Assembly (NCBI RefSeq): GCF_030817015.1 | Contig: NZ_JAUSYS010000001.1 | Location: forward strand, 1 to 64,000 | Length of the DNA stretch: 64,000 bases | Direction: 5' to 3' | From: Arthrobacter sp. V1I7 | Lineage (GTDB): Bacteria > Actinomycetota > Actinomycetes > Actinomycetales > Micrococcaceae | Shown: piece after piece, positions 15,002 to 24,345 of the stretch | Layout of the letters: each line of letters opens with the position of its first letter | Numbering within the stretch: position 1 is the stretch's first letter | Position numbers and translations under genes: made by a program | The notes under the pieces: generated by a model | What the model saw: the letters and a program-made list of their open reading frames with translations, nothing else | Told to the model about the DNA's origin: nothing | Database searches by the model: none

Positions 15002-15991
15002 GTGACTGTTCCGCTTTCCATCCTTGACCTGGCAACCATCGGCAAGGGCCAGACGGCGGCGGAGAGCCTCGCGGGCAGCGTGGCCATGGCGCAGCTCGCC
15101 GAGAAGCTGGGCTACCGGCGGGTGTGGTACGCCGAGCATCACAACATGTCGTCCATCGCTTCGTCCGCCACCAGCGTGCTGATTGCCCACATCGCGGCCC
15201 ACACCGAGACCATCCGCCTCGGCGCCGGAGGCATCATGCTGCCCAACCACTCCCCGCTGACCATCGCCGAGCAGTTCGGCACCCTGGAGACCCTGCACCC
15301 GGGGCGGATTGACCTGGGGCTTGGGCGGGCGCCGGGCAGCGACCAGAACACCCTCCGGGCCCTGCGCCGGGATCCGATGTCCTCCGACAGCTTCCCGCAG
15401 GACGTGCTGGAACTCCAGGGCTACCTCAACGGCCCCACCCGCATCCCGGGTGTCGAGGCAACTCCCGGTAAGGGCACCAAGGTGCCGCTCTACATCCTGG
15501 GATCCTCGCTCTTCGGCGCCAGGCTGGCCGCCCAGCTGGGCCTGCCGTACGCCTTCGCCTCCCACTTCGCCCCCAAGGCCCTGCAGGACGCGGTCGCCAT
15601 CTACCGCCGTGAGTTCAAACCCTCAGCGCAGCTCGAGGCCCCGTATGTGATTGCCGGCGTTAACGTCGTCGCGGCGGAATCGGCCGCGGAGGCACAGGCA
15701 ATGCTCCGCGATACCCTGCGGGCCCGCGTCTCGCTGTTCTTCGGCAACGGCCGCGTGTTCAGCGACGCTGAGGCGGACATGATCCTGGATTCGCCGCAGG
15801 GCCAGCACGTGTCGCAGATGATGACGTATTCAGCCGTCGGAACGCCCGACGCCGTGCTCGAGTACCTCGACGAGTTCACCGCCCATTCCGGCGCCGACGA
15901 ACTGATGGTTGCCCACCAGAGCACGGAAACCGAAGGCCGGCTGCGCTCCGTTGAGCTGCTGGCCGAGACCGCAGGCCTTGTGAGGGCCTAA
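15002..15991 (+). CDS. LLM class flavin-dependent oxidoreductase
   Basis: Luciferase-like monooxygenase of 329 aa, in the MsnO8-like subgroup of FMN/F420-type oxidoreductases. The sequence [13 protein letters not shown], then YAEHHNM and the loop [13 protein letters not shown] are typical N-terminal features. [13 protein letters not shown] and the later [14 protein letters not shown] complete the TIM-barrel pattern. The GTG start at 15002 fits the family N terminus and leaves GAAGGG about 10 nt upstream; an upstream in-frame start at 14930 would add residues with no family resemblance. The substrate cannot be told from sequence. It stands alone between the amidotransferase-like gene and the beta-helix gene. 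Confidence 0.9.
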   Translation: MTVPLSILDLATIGKGQTAAESLAGSVAMAQLAEKLGYRRVWYAEHHNMSSIASSATSVLIAHIAAHTETIRLGAGGIMLPNHSPLTIAEQFGTLETLHPGRIDLGLGRAPGSDQNTLRALRRDPMSSDSFPQDVLELQGYLNGPTRIPGVEATPGKGTKVPLYILGSSLFGARLAAQLGLPYAFASHFAPKALQDAVAIYRREFKPSAQLEAPYVIAGVNVVAAESAAEAQAMLRDTLRARVSLFFGNGRVFSDAEADMILDSPQGQHVSQMMTYSAVGTPDAVLEYLDEFTAHSGADELMVAHQSTETEGRLRSVELLAETAGLVRA

Positions 15992-16212
15992 TCGCCGCCT
16001 CCGCGGCGAAAACGGAGGGCCCGAAACGCCCTGCACCGGAACGCCGGTGCCGGCGGAAAAGTCGTTGACTTCAGAAGGGCGTCACCCTACCGTTAAGCCC
16101 TCTAGGCTGTCGGCTCCGCCGGGTGCCTGGTGGTTATCTGCCGCCGCCGCTACACCCCGCACGTCGTTACACCCTGCATTCCGGGATAGTTTAGAAAAAC
16201 CCAGGGGCAAAC

Positions 16213-17595
16213 TTGAAGATCAAGGCCACCGCTGCAGCAACTGTGATGACCCTGCTGGTCATGGCTGGCCTGATCCAAGGCGCCTCGTCCCCGGCCTCGG
16301 ACTCCGACTCGGAATCGGCCGCCCGACAGTCAACGGCGTCCGGCGGCCCGTCTCCGGCGTCGGGTCCCGGAACGACGTATTACGTCAGTGACGCCGGTGA
16401 CGACAACAATGTCGGGACCTCGGTTGATGCCCCCTGGAAGTCGCTCTCGAAGATCAACGACACAGTTTTGAAACCGGGGGATTCCGTCAGCCTGCGCCGG
16501 GGTGACACCTGGAACGGCGGAATTGTTGTCGACGAAAGCGGAACGGCTCCAGCGGCCATCACCTTGAACAGTTATGGAAGCGGAAGTCCGCCAACAATCG
16601 TGGTGGGGCAGACAGGAAGCTGCGTCCGGATTAATGGCGACTTTGTCACGGTGGACGGGGTGCGCGCCGAGGGCTGTGGCTACTCGGGTTTCAGCATCTA
16701 CGGTGACCACGGCGTCGTCAAGAATGCCGAGGCGGTCAACAACGCGGCGGGCATCCAGGTAGGCAAGGGCTCCGATTTCGGCAAATATACGAACAACACC
16801 CTGACCGGCAACAACATCATGAACGTCAACACTCCTGGCGTAAGCTGCGGAACCCCCGGCGCCGTCTACTGCAATGACGATTCCGGGGCATTCGGGGTGC
16901 TCATCAACGGCAACGACAACGAATTTTCCGGCAACACGATCACCGGCTCCACCGCGACCTCCCACGATTTCAGTCACGACGGTGCAGCCTTTGAAATCTT
17001 TAACGGCGGCCGCAACAAGATCCACCACAACGTGTCCGTGGATAACAATGTGTTTTCCGAGATCGGCCGGTCCAACGGAACGGCTGACGGCAACACCTTC
17101 AGCTACAACCTCATTCGTGCCAGCTGCGGCGTCGAGTGTTCCGAGGCAACCGGCCTGATCGTCCGCGGCCCGACGTCTTCCTTTGGTCCGACCAACGACA
17201 CCGTCTTTGAACACAACACCGTCTGGCTGGACGGCGCTGAATCCAAGGCCGTGGTCTGCCACGCATCCTGCCCCTCCTCCACGGTGATCAGGGCGAACAT
17301 CCTGGTGGGAGTGAGTAACTCCCTGTGGATGGACGGCTCCGGCTGGACCGAGAGACAGAACGTCCTCAACGGCCCCACCAACATCTCCCCGAGCGCCAGC
17401 TCGAGCACCGCTGCGGCGCAGTTCGTGGACGCGCCCGCTGACCTGCACTTATCGGCGGACAGCCCCGCAATCGACCGTGCCGGCCCAAGCGCCGCCGGCC
17501 TGGACCTCTCCGGGCAATCACCGCAAAACGGTGACTGTGCCGGAACCAGCGCGGCTGATTCGGGCGCCTACGAGTACTCCGCCCCGAGCTGCTAG
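16213..17595 (+). CDS. Secreted right-handed parallel beta-helix protein
   Basis: Exported protein of 460 aa starting at TTG (MKIKATAAATVMTLLVMAG signal peptide), supported by the ATG-started paralogue at 39225-40548. After a Ser/Pro-rich linker comes GTTYYVSDAGDDNNVGT, the usual opening of secreted beta-helix proteins, then coils rich in N-x-V/I repeats (NNTLTGNNIMNVN, NDNEFSGNTITGS). Paired cysteines occur at several coils. The C terminus ends GDCAGTSAADSGAYEY. Such proteins bind or cleave polysaccharides, but no catalytic residues can be assigned. The two paralogues are collinear throughout. Confidence 0.83.
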   Translation: MKIKATAAATVMTLLVMAGLIQGASSPASDSDSESAARQSTASGGPSPASGPGTTYYVSDAGDDNNVGTSVDAPWKSLSKINDTVLKPGDSVSLRRGDTWNGGIVVDESGTAPAAITLNSYGSGSPPTIVVGQTGSCVRINGDFVTVDGVRAEGCGYSGFSIYGDHGVVKNAEAVNNAAGIQVGKGSDFGKYTNNTLTGNNIMNVNTPGVSCGTPGAVYCNDDSGAFGVLINGNDNEFSGNTITGSTATSHDFSHDGAAFEIFNGGRNKIHHNVSVDNNVFSEIGRSNGTADGNTFSYNLIRASCGVECSEATGLIVRGPTSSFGPTNDTVFEHNTVWLDGAESKAVVCHASCPSSTVIRANILVGVSNSLWMDGSGWTERQNVLNGPTNISPSASSSTAAAQFVDAPADLHLSADSPAIDRAGPSAAGLDLSGQSPQNGDCAGTSAADSGAYEYSAPSC

Positions 17596-17729
17596 CCCAC
17601 GCCGCAGACGTTACATTGCTGCAACCGACGGGACATCACGTGGAAATGGCGCGGGCGGACACTGGAGGCATGTCCTATTGAAGGACGATCTTCATGTTGG
17701 CATTGGGGACTATCCGAAGGACTCCGCGC

Positions 17730-20357
17730 ATGCCCACCCCGCTCAATCAGTCCCTCGCTGACTCTGCCCTTCTGACGAAATCCTTGCCGTTGGGCCTGCT
17801 TCGCGCCTTCGTGCAGACCAATGCCTCCGACGACGGGCTGACACCGCAACTGCTTGCGGAGCTCAAGCTCCTGGCCCGCACACCGGGGCTCCTCGTGGCC
17901 TGCAACTACGGCGGGACACTGTGCACGGCGGAAGGCATTTCCACCGAGACGCTTCCGCTGGGCAGCGCGGCGATTGCGCTGCGGGCGCTGGCCGCCCTCC
18001 CGAACACCCACGCCGCCGTCATCTCGGGGCGTTCCCTGCGGGATCTTGCCGCCGTCTCACGACTCCCTGCGGAGGTGCACCTTGTCGGTTCGCACGGGGC
18101 TGAGTTCGACATGGGCTACGCCCACGGGGTGTCCCTTGCCACCGAATCGGTGCTGCAGCAGACCAGCCAGGCGCTTGCCGAAACCGTGGGCGCCTACCGC
18201 GGCATCACCATCGAGCGGAAGCCGGTCGCCGTGTCCGTGCACACCCGCCCGGCCGAACCGGACGTCGTCGCACTGGCCACCAGACAGGCAGAAGTGATCG
18301 CCCGGGCGCACGGGCTGTCCTTCATTGTGGACGGCTCAGTCCTGGATCTGTCCGTGGTGGAACCGTCCAAGGCCTCCGCCCTGGAGCACCTGCGCTCCAT
18401 GCTCGGTGTCAGCGCCGCGCTCTATGCGGGCGACGCCGCCAGCGACGAACTTGCCATCGCCACCCTCCGCGGTCCGGACATGGGCCTGCGCGTGGGCGAG
18501 GGCCCGACGGCGGCGGCGCACCGGCTGCGGGACCCGGAGTCGTTCGCCCGGATCCTGGCCATCCTGTTTGAACTGCGGCGGGCCTGGCTGTTCGGGGAGG
18601 ACGCCGTCGGCCTGGAACGGCATTCGATGATCGGCAACGGCTCGTCGACGGCCCTCATCACCCCGGACGCCAAGATCTGCTGGATGAGTCACCCGCTGCC
18701 CGATTCGGGGTCGCTCTTCGCCCATCTCCTCGGCGGGGACGCGGCCGGGCATTTCTCGGTGGAACCGGTGAAGGCCTCGCAGGTCCTCGGGCAGCGCTAT
18801 GTGGACAGCACCATGATCGTGGAAACCCGCTGGGCCGACGTCATGGTCACGGACTACCTGGAGCATGCCCCAGAGGGCATTACGAGCCTGGTGCGGGTGG
18901 TCTCCGGGACCGGCGCGGCGCGGATTGTCTTCGCGCCCCGGCCGGATTACGCGAACGCCCCCTTCAGCATGGAGGCCCGCGGCGCGGAACTGCACGTGGT
19001 GGGCACCTCCGATCCGATCATCCTGCTGGCGCCGGGCGTCGGTTTCAGCATCACGTCCGACGGGCGCCATGCGACGGCCACGGCCGACGTCGAACTCCGG
19101 GACGGCCCCGTCGTGCTCAACCTGCGCTGCGGAGACACCGAACCCCAGCGCGCGGCGCCGCCGGACGAACAATCGCGCCGCGCCGCCGTCGCAGATCACT
19201 CGCGGCGCTGGGTGCGGGAGCTGCAGCTGCCCGGCGTGAAGCCCTCGCTGGTGCGGCGCTCCGCGCTGGTGCTCCGCGCCCTGGTCCACGACGCCACCGG
19301 CGCCGTGCTGGCCGCGCCCACCACCTCGCTGCCGGAGGGGATCGGGGGCACCCGGAACTGGGACTACCGGTACTGCTGGCTGCGGGACGGGTCCATGACG
19401 GTCAACGCGCTTGTGGACCTCGGCTCGACGTCGGAGGCGGAAGGATTCCTCGACTGGCTGGGGCGGATCCTGGCTCACGCGCCAGGGCCGGAATGGCTGC
19501 ATCCGCTGTACTCGGTAACCGGTGCGCCGCTTTCCACCGAGGCCATCATTGAGAGCCTGCCAGGGTACGCGGGCTCCCGTCCGGTCCGGATCGGGAACGC
19601 CGCGGACCATCAGGTGCAGCTGGATGTGTTCGGTCCGATCGCGGAGCTGATCGACGCCCTGGGCAAGCGGAACGGTGCCCTGCCGGACGCGTACTGGGAG
19701 CTCATGGTCCAGATGGCCTCGGCCGTGCTGGCCCGCTGGCGTGAGGCGGACCACGGGATCTGGGAGGCACGCCGCGCGCCACGGCACCACGTCTATACCA
19801 AGGTCATGTGCTGGGTGACGCTGGACCGGGCGCTGCGTGCGGCTGCCCGGCACGGCCGGACGCCGCTCCCGGTCTGGGAGCCGGAGGCGGCCGCCATCCG
19901 GGAGGAAGTCCTGCGCGAGGGCTGGGACGAGACCGCGGAGTCCTACACGGTGGCCTACGACAGCCCCGATCTGGATGCGGCCGTGCTGCACATCGGGCTC
20001 TCCGGGCTGCTCGATGTCAACGACCAGCGCTTCCTGGACACGGTCACCGCCGTGGAACGGGAGCTGAGGGTCGGTCCCACGGTTTTTCGGTACCGGTACG
20101 ACGACGGCCTTCCGGGACTGGAAGGCGGGTTCCACATCTGCACCACCTGGCTGATAGAAGCCTATGTGGCGGTGGGGCGGATTGACGAGGCATGGGATCT
20201 CTTCGACCAGCTCGTGAACCTGTTCGGGCCGACCGGACTGCTGCCGGAGGAATACGATCCGGGCACCGAAACGCACCTGGGCAACCATCCCCAGGCTTAC
20301 TCACACCTGGGCTTCATCCGCTGTGCGCAGTTGTTGGACGGGCTGCCGAAGGGCTAG
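17730..20357 (+). CDS. OtsB-like domain fused to GH15 trehalase/glucoamylase
   Basis: Two-domain protein of 875 aa. Residues about 50-270 are a trehalose-6-phosphate phosphatase (HAD) fold: ISGRSLRDLA, VGSHGAEFD and GDAASDELA are recognisable. Motif I reads N59-Y-G-G-T-L where active enzymes have D-x-D-G-T, so both catalytic aspartates are missing. Residues about 290-875 are a GH15 domain: GGTRNWDYRYCWLRDGS, GIWEAR with the likely general acid Glu near 675, and YDPGTETHLGNHPQAYSH. The GH15 half looks intact and probably hydrolyses trehalose or a related alpha-glucoside. ATG 17730 is preferred over 17694 because GAAGGA lies 8 nt upstream. Confidence 0.85.
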   Translation: MPTPLNQSLADSALLTKSLPLGLLRAFVQTNASDDGLTPQLLAELKLLARTPGLLVACNYGGTLCTAEGISTETLPLGSAAIALRALAALPNTHAAVISGRSLRDLAAVSRLPAEVHLVGSHGAEFDMGYAHGVSLATESVLQQTSQALAETVGAYRGITIERKPVAVSVHTRPAEPDVVALATRQAEVIARAHGLSFIVDGSVLDLSVVEPSKASALEHLRSMLGVSAALYAGDAASDELAIATLRGPDMGLRVGEGPTAAAHRLRDPESFARILAILFELRRAWLFGEDAVGLERHSMIGNGSSTALITPDAKICWMSHPLPDSGSLFAHLLGGDAAGHFSVEPVKASQVLGQRYVDSTMIVETRWADVMVTDYLEHAPEGITSLVRVVSGTGAARIVFAPRPDYANAPFSMEARGAELHVVGTSDPIILLAPGVGFSITSDGRHATATADVELRDGPVVLNLRCGDTEPQRAAPPDEQSRRAAVADHSRRWVRELQLPGVKPSLVRRSALVLRALVHDATGAVLAAPTTSLPEGIGGTRNWDYRYCWLRDGSMTVNALVDLGSTSEAEGFLDWLGRILAHAPGPEWLHPLYSVTGAPLSTEAIIESLPGYAGSRPVRIGNAADHQVQLDVFGPIAELIDALGKRNGALPDAYWELMVQMASAVLARWREADHGIWEARRAPRHHVYTKVMCWVTLDRALRAAARHGRTPLPVWEPEAAAIREEVLREGWDETAESYTVAYDSPDLDAAVLHIGLSGLLDVNDQRFLDTVTAVERELRVGPTVFRYRYDDGLPGLEGGFHICTTWLIEAYVAVGRIDEAWDLFDQLVNLFGPTGLLPEEYDPGTETHLGNHPQAYSHLGFIRCAQLLDGLPKG

Positions 20358-20382
20358 GCCGGGGGACCTCCGGAAGAGGCCG

Positions 20383-21498
20383 CTACTCGCAGGCGACGCC
20401 GTCGCCGTCGCGGTCCAGCTTGCTGCTGTAGCCGGGCTGGCCCGCCCGGACTGGGGCAGCGCCCGCGGCGCGGACCGCGGCGCAATTCGCGAAGGAGACG
20501 GCGGATGGAGCAGCGGGCGCGGGAGGAACAGCGGGTGCCGGCGCGACAGGCACCGGCGGCGGGACAGCGGCCGGTGCCCGTTCCAGCGGCGCGGCGGCCG
20601 GCGGCGTGTCGTCGGCCGGGGGAGGTGGGGCCTGCTGATCTGTAGGGGCCAGCGCGCCGGGGCAGTCGCCAAGGACCCGGGCCATCGCATCGTGCTCAGG
20701 CTGGGTTACCCACAGGGAGTAGCTGGACTTCACCGAGATCTGGCGGGCCACGTATTCGCAGCGGAAAGCTCTGTTGGGCGGCAGCCAGGTGGCGGCGTCC
20801 CCGTCGCTTTTCTGTTGGTTGGCGGGGCCGTCGACCGCCAGGAGGTTCAGGGGATCGTTGGCGAAGGCCACGCGCTGGGCCAGGCTGAGCTGCTGGGCGC
20901 CCTTCTGCCAGGCGTCACTGAGGGCCACGACGTGGTCGATCTGCACGGCGGTGCTGGTGCTGTTGCCGCGGAGGAAGTTGATCAGGGCCGCCGTGTAGGG
21001 GTCGTTCAGAAGGCCGGACAGCACCACGCAATCCCGCGTATCGGGTTTGATGGCGAGGGCGGAGAGATCACGGCGAAGCATGTCATTACGGGTGTCACAA
21101 CCGTTCCGGTCGACGTCGGCCCAGGCCTCGCCGAACTGATCCCGCGAGTACCCCGTCTTGGGGGCACGGCCCTTGACGGGCAGCGTTGCGAGCACGTCAA
21201 GGGCCTTGCTCGCATAGGCCGGCTGAGGGTGCGGGGCGTTGGTGCCGGCGACGTCGGCGCCCGCGGTGGAGTCCGGGTCCAGCGGGGCGTCACCGGAGGC
21301 CGCCGTCGTCGGCGTGCCCACGGCAGCCGCGGAATCGCCGGCGGCGGAGCTCCCGCCGGCGGCGGACGGCGTGGCACCCGGGCCGGCGCACGCAGTCGCG
21401 GAAACAAGCAGCACGCCGGCCAGACCGCGAACGATCCAGTCGACGGCGCCGAATCCACGGCGCGCAGGTTGTGGCCGGCGGCACGGAACGCTGTTCAA
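20383..21498 (-). CDS. Exported DUF1524 (HNH-like) nuclease with excalibur domain
   Basis: Protein of 371 aa. An N-terminal hydrophobic stretch ends in a cysteine (VLLVSATAC), perhaps a non-standard lipobox, followed by a Ser/Ala/Thr-rich linker. The central domain carries IDHVVALSDAW, NDPLNLLAVDGPANQQKSD and the late RCEYVARQI, typical of DUF1524/GmrSD C-terminal HNH-like nucleases. After a Pro/Ala-rich linker comes an excalibur domain ending LDRDGDGVACE, a calcium-binding-like motif common in secreted Gram-positive proteins. It is probably a surface or secreted nuclease; substrate unknown. It is convergent with the GH15 gene, 25 nt apart. Confidence 0.85.
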   Translation of the reverse strand: MNSVPCRRPQPARRGFGAVDWIVRGLAGVLLVSATACAGPGATPSAAGGSSAAGDSAAAVGTPTTAASGDAPLDPDSTAGADVAGTNAPHPQPAYASKALDVLATLPVKGRAPKTGYSRDQFGEAWADVDRNGCDTRNDMLRRDLSALAIKPDTRDCVVLSGLLNDPYTAALINFLRGNSTSTAVQIDHVVALSDAWQKGAQQLSLAQRVAFANDPLNLLAVDGPANQQKSDGDAATWLPPNRAFRCEYVARQISVKSSYSLWVTQPEHDAMARVLGDCPGALAPTDQQAPPPPADDTPPAAAPLERAPAAVPPPVPVAPAPAVPPAPAAPSAVSFANCAAVRAAGAAPVRAGQPGYSSKLDRDGDGVACE

Positions 21499-21612
21499 TT
21501 TTCTCCCCAGTTCAAGCGTGTGCGGGCCGGACTCAACCCGCGTTCCAGCCTACCCGCGGGGACCGGAACAGGCGGCGCGACCACGCCGATCGCCTTCCGA
21601 CGCGCGGGCCGA

Positions 21613-22743
21613 TCAGCTCACTCGCGGCCTGGATGCCGAGAAGATGGCCGGCGCGCGGCCCTCGCCGGTCGCGAGGTCGGCAAGGATGCGCCCCACCACG
21701 GGCGTGAACTTGAACCCGTGGCCGGAGAAGCCGGCGCCGATCACGAGGGGGCCGATGCGGTCCAGCACGAAATTCTCATCCACCGTGGTCGTGTACGTGC
21801 AGCTGATGTCGGTGAGGGAGTCCGGGTCGACGCCCGGCAGCCAGCGGCGGGCGTAGTCCTGCAGGGCCGCCCGCTGCTGAAGCTCCGGCGCGAAGGACCT
21901 CCGGTCCGGGTCCACCACCGGCCCGACCCCGTGCCAGCCCGCCTTGATCCCCTCGCCGGGGGTCGGCATGCCGTAGACCGGCGAGTACCAACCTGCGAAT
22001 TCCTCGCCGTGGCCGGGGGAATGGTTGAATCCGGGCCAGACGGCCCCGTCGTCCGCGACGGCGAAGTGCACAGGCTGTTCCTGGGTCACGGTCAGCCGGG
22101 GTAGTCCCGGTACGCCGGCGAGCAGCTTCGAGGTCCACCCTCCGGCGGTGACGATGGCCCGCCGGGCGGCAAGTGCTTCGGTGCGGCCGTCCACTTCGAC
22201 CGTTAGCCGGACGCCGTCGTCGAGGATTTCCAGCTCCACGACCCTTGACCGGTGGCGTATGACGGCCCCGTTTCCGGCGGCGAGCCGCTGCAGGACCGGC
22301 AGGGCGACGTCGGGGTTCAGCTGCCCGCCGTCGGGCATGTGCAGCACCTGCCGGTCGAACCGGATGCCCCGCCAGCGCTCGACCGCTTCCGCCGCGGCCA
22401 GGAATTCAGCCCGTAGCCCGGCCGCAAGCAAGGCGGCCCGCACGTCGCCGAGCCGGGGATCGGTGCCATGGTTCACAACACCGGTGCGGGCGAGGAGCCG
22501 CTCCCCGCCGTCGGTTTCAAGCTCGTTCCAGAGCGCCACGCTCTCCGCCAGCATGGCTACATAGCGGGGTTCGGAGTACGCCGGATTGAGGTTCCGCGTG
22601 GCGCCGTGGGATGCGCCGTTGCGGTGCCCGGGCCCGAACTGTTCCAGCAGGGTCACGTCGCGGCCGCGCCGGGCCAGCGCCCACGCGGCGGCGGAGCCCA
22701 TGGCCCCGCCTCCGATGACAACGGTGTCCAGGGTTGTTCTCAA
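21613..22743 (-). CDS. solA: N-methyl-L-tryptophan oxidase-like FAD amine oxidase
   Basis: FAD-dependent oxidase of 376 aa in the monomeric sarcosine oxidase/N-methyltryptophan oxidase family. The Rossmann motif is VVIGGGAMGSAAAW (residues 8-21). The sequence near residue 315 (SCTYTTTVDENFVLDRI) contains the cysteine that covalently holds FAD in the family. The C-terminal GAGFSGHGFKFTPVVGRIL is also a family hallmark. It oxidatively demethylates an N-methyl amino acid; the exact substrate cannot be told. It lies downstream of, and on the same strand as, the AEC transporter gene with a 66-nt gap, so the two may be expressed together. Confidence 0.88.
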   Translation of the reverse strand: MRTTLDTVVIGGGAMGSAAAWALARRGRDVTLLEQFGPGHRNGASHGATRNLNPAYSEPRYVAMLAESVALWNELETDGGERLLARTGVVNHGTDPRLGDVRAALLAAGLRAEFLAAAEAVERWRGIRFDRQVLHMPDGGQLNPDVALPVLQRLAAGNGAVIRHRSRVVELEILDDGVRLTVEVDGRTEALAARRAIVTAGGWTSKLLAGVPGLPRLTVTQEQPVHFAVADDGAVWPGFNHSPGHGEEFAGWYSPVYGMPTPGEGIKAGWHGVGPVVDPDRRSFAPELQQRAALQDYARRWLPGVDPDSLTDISCTYTTTVDENFVLDRIGPLVIGAGFSGHGFKFTPVVGRILADLATGEGRAPAIFSASRPRVS

Positions 22744-22809
22744 TGGTCCTCCAGAGGGTGCAGGGTGCGGGGTCGGGATGGAGCTGGCGGCCGTGCCGGC
22801 CGGCCGGTG

Positions 22810-23736
22810 TCACGCCAGGAGCAGGGCCACCCCGATCATGGCCGGCACGGCCACGACAGTCGTGATCAGCACGGTGTCCTTCGCGACCGTGATACCGGTC
22901 CGGTAGCGGCTGGCGGCGACAAAGACGTTCTGTGCCGTGGGCAGGGCGGATGTGACAACGGCGGCGAAGAGCGCCTGGCTGTCCAGGCCGAGTGCGAAGC
23001 GGGCAAACAAGTACGCCAGCAGGGGATGGACGATGAGTTTGAAACCACTGGCCAGGAGGGCGTCGAGGCGCCGACCTCCCGCGGCCTGCAGCGGCCGGGA
23101 GCCGTTGAGGCTCATGCCGAAGGCAAGCAGCATGGCCGGAATGGCGGCCCCGCCGATCAGATGGATCGGTTCCATCACCAGCGCCGGCACCTGCCACCCG
23201 GTCCCCGCCACGAGCAGGCCCAGGCCGGAACCCACGATCATGGGATTGCGCAGGATCATCAGCACGAATCCGAGCGCGGTGGTCCGGTGTGCGCTGGTGG
23301 TGGCGTCCAGGGCGATAAGGAAGATCGGGGTCAAGAACGCCAGCTGGAAAATCAGCAGCGGCGCCACGTAGCTGGCACTGCCGAGCACGTACACCGCGAT
23401 GGGAATGCCCAGATTGGCGGAATTGGCCAGGGACGCGCTCATCGACGAAATCAGCGACTCCGGCAGGGGCCGCTTGAGCAGGAACCGCACGATCCCGAAG
23501 TAGATTCCCGCCGTCGCGACGGCACCCACCGCCGCCACCAGCAGCGGCGCGGCGAAGACGTCCTGGAGTTTTGCCTTACTGAGCGTTTCGAACAACAGTG
23601 CGGGGCTGGCGACGAAGAAGGTCAGCGCACTGAGCACGGAGCGGGCGTTCTCGCCGAGGATCCCGCGCCGGCCCACGAACATGCCCACCAGGATGATGCA
23701 CCAGACCACGAAGAAGCCGGCAAGCACCCCTAGCAC
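22810..23736 (-). CDS. AEC family transporter
   Basis: Protein of 308 aa with about ten hydrophobic segments in the auxin efflux carrier (AEC) pattern: an N-terminal half (MLGVLAGFFVVWCIILVGMF, then LTFFVASPALLF) and a similar C-terminal half (ALVMEPIHLIGGAAIPAMLLAFGMSL, ALPTAQNVFVAASRY). Members carry organic acids or amino-acid-like compounds. The gene precedes the SolA-type oxidase on the same strand, so a transport/oxidation pair is plausible, but the substrate is unassigned. Confidence 0.87.
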   Translation of the reverse strand: MLGVLAGFFVVWCIILVGMFVGRRGILGENARSVLSALTFFVASPALLFETLSKAKLQDVFAAPLLVAAVGAVATAGIYFGIVRFLLKRPLPESLISSMSASLANSANLGIPIAVYVLGSASYVAPLLIFQLAFLTPIFLIALDATTSAHRTTALGFVLMILRNPMIVGSGLGLLVAGTGWQVPALVMEPIHLIGGAAIPAMLLAFGMSLNGSRPLQAAGGRRLDALLASGFKLIVHPLLAYLFARFALGLDSQALFAAVVTSALPTAQNVFVAASRYRTGITVAKDTVLITTVVAVPAMIGVALLLA

Positions 23737-23855
23737 GCGGTGGTCCGGCGCGTCGGAGCCTGGGGATGGGTGGTGGTCACCTTCCCAGAGTAATCAGCTT
23801 TATTTACCCGGGGCGCCTGTTACGGCGAAAGCCAGTCGGTCTGCCCGGGGCGACA

Positions 23856-24287
23856 TCAGTTCAGGTTGGCGTTGTTCAGCGCGTACGGCGGCCGCATCAG
23901 CCCCGGCGTGTGGCCGTCCTCCGCAGGATCGTTGCCGATCTGCACAATTTTGTTGTCTTTATCCACATGGACGACGCGCGGGGTATAGGCCTTGGCCTCT
24001 TCCGTGGTCATCTCGGCGTAGGTGATGAGGATGACGACGTCGTTCTCGTGCATGAGGTGCGCGGCCGCACCGTTGATTCCGATCACGCCGGAACCGCGCT
24101 CGCCGGCGATCGTGTAGGTCTCCAACCGCGCGCCGTTGGTGACGTCGACAATTGCCACGAGCTCGCCGGGGAGGATGTCGGCCGCCTCCAGCAGATCCAG
24201 GTCCACGGTGACGGAACCGACGTAGTGGAGGTCGGCATGCGTGACCGTGGCGCGGTGGATCTTGGACTTGAATATTGTGCGATTCAT
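23856..24287 (-). CDS. panD: Aspartate 1-decarboxylase
   Basis: PanD, 143 aa, decarboxylates L-aspartate to beta-alanine for pantothenate and coenzyme A synthesis. It is a pyruvoyl enzyme that cleaves itself between G24 and S25, visible here as YVGSVTVD. The opening [20 protein letters not shown], the [17 protein letters not shown] block and the YAEM stretch are all family marks, and the length is usual. It is not next to panB or panC here. Confidence 0.95.
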   Translation of the reverse strand: MNRTIFKSKIHRATVTHADLHYVGSVTVDLDLLEAADILPGELVAIVDVTNGARLETYTIAGERGSGVIGINGAAAHLMHENDVVILITYAEMTTEEAKAYTPRVVHVDKDNKIVQIGNDPAEDGHTPGLMRPPYALNNANLN

Positions 24288-24345
24288 AACGGAACCAGTC
24301 TAGCGCCGGCGGGTTCTTCGCGCTGTGAGCCAAAACACCGGCAGC

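Noticed and set aside
18336..20288. 650-codon minus-strand frame inside the GH15 gene
   Set aside because: Arg/Gly/His-rich shadow of the real gene; the plus-strand frame carries all GH15 motifs.
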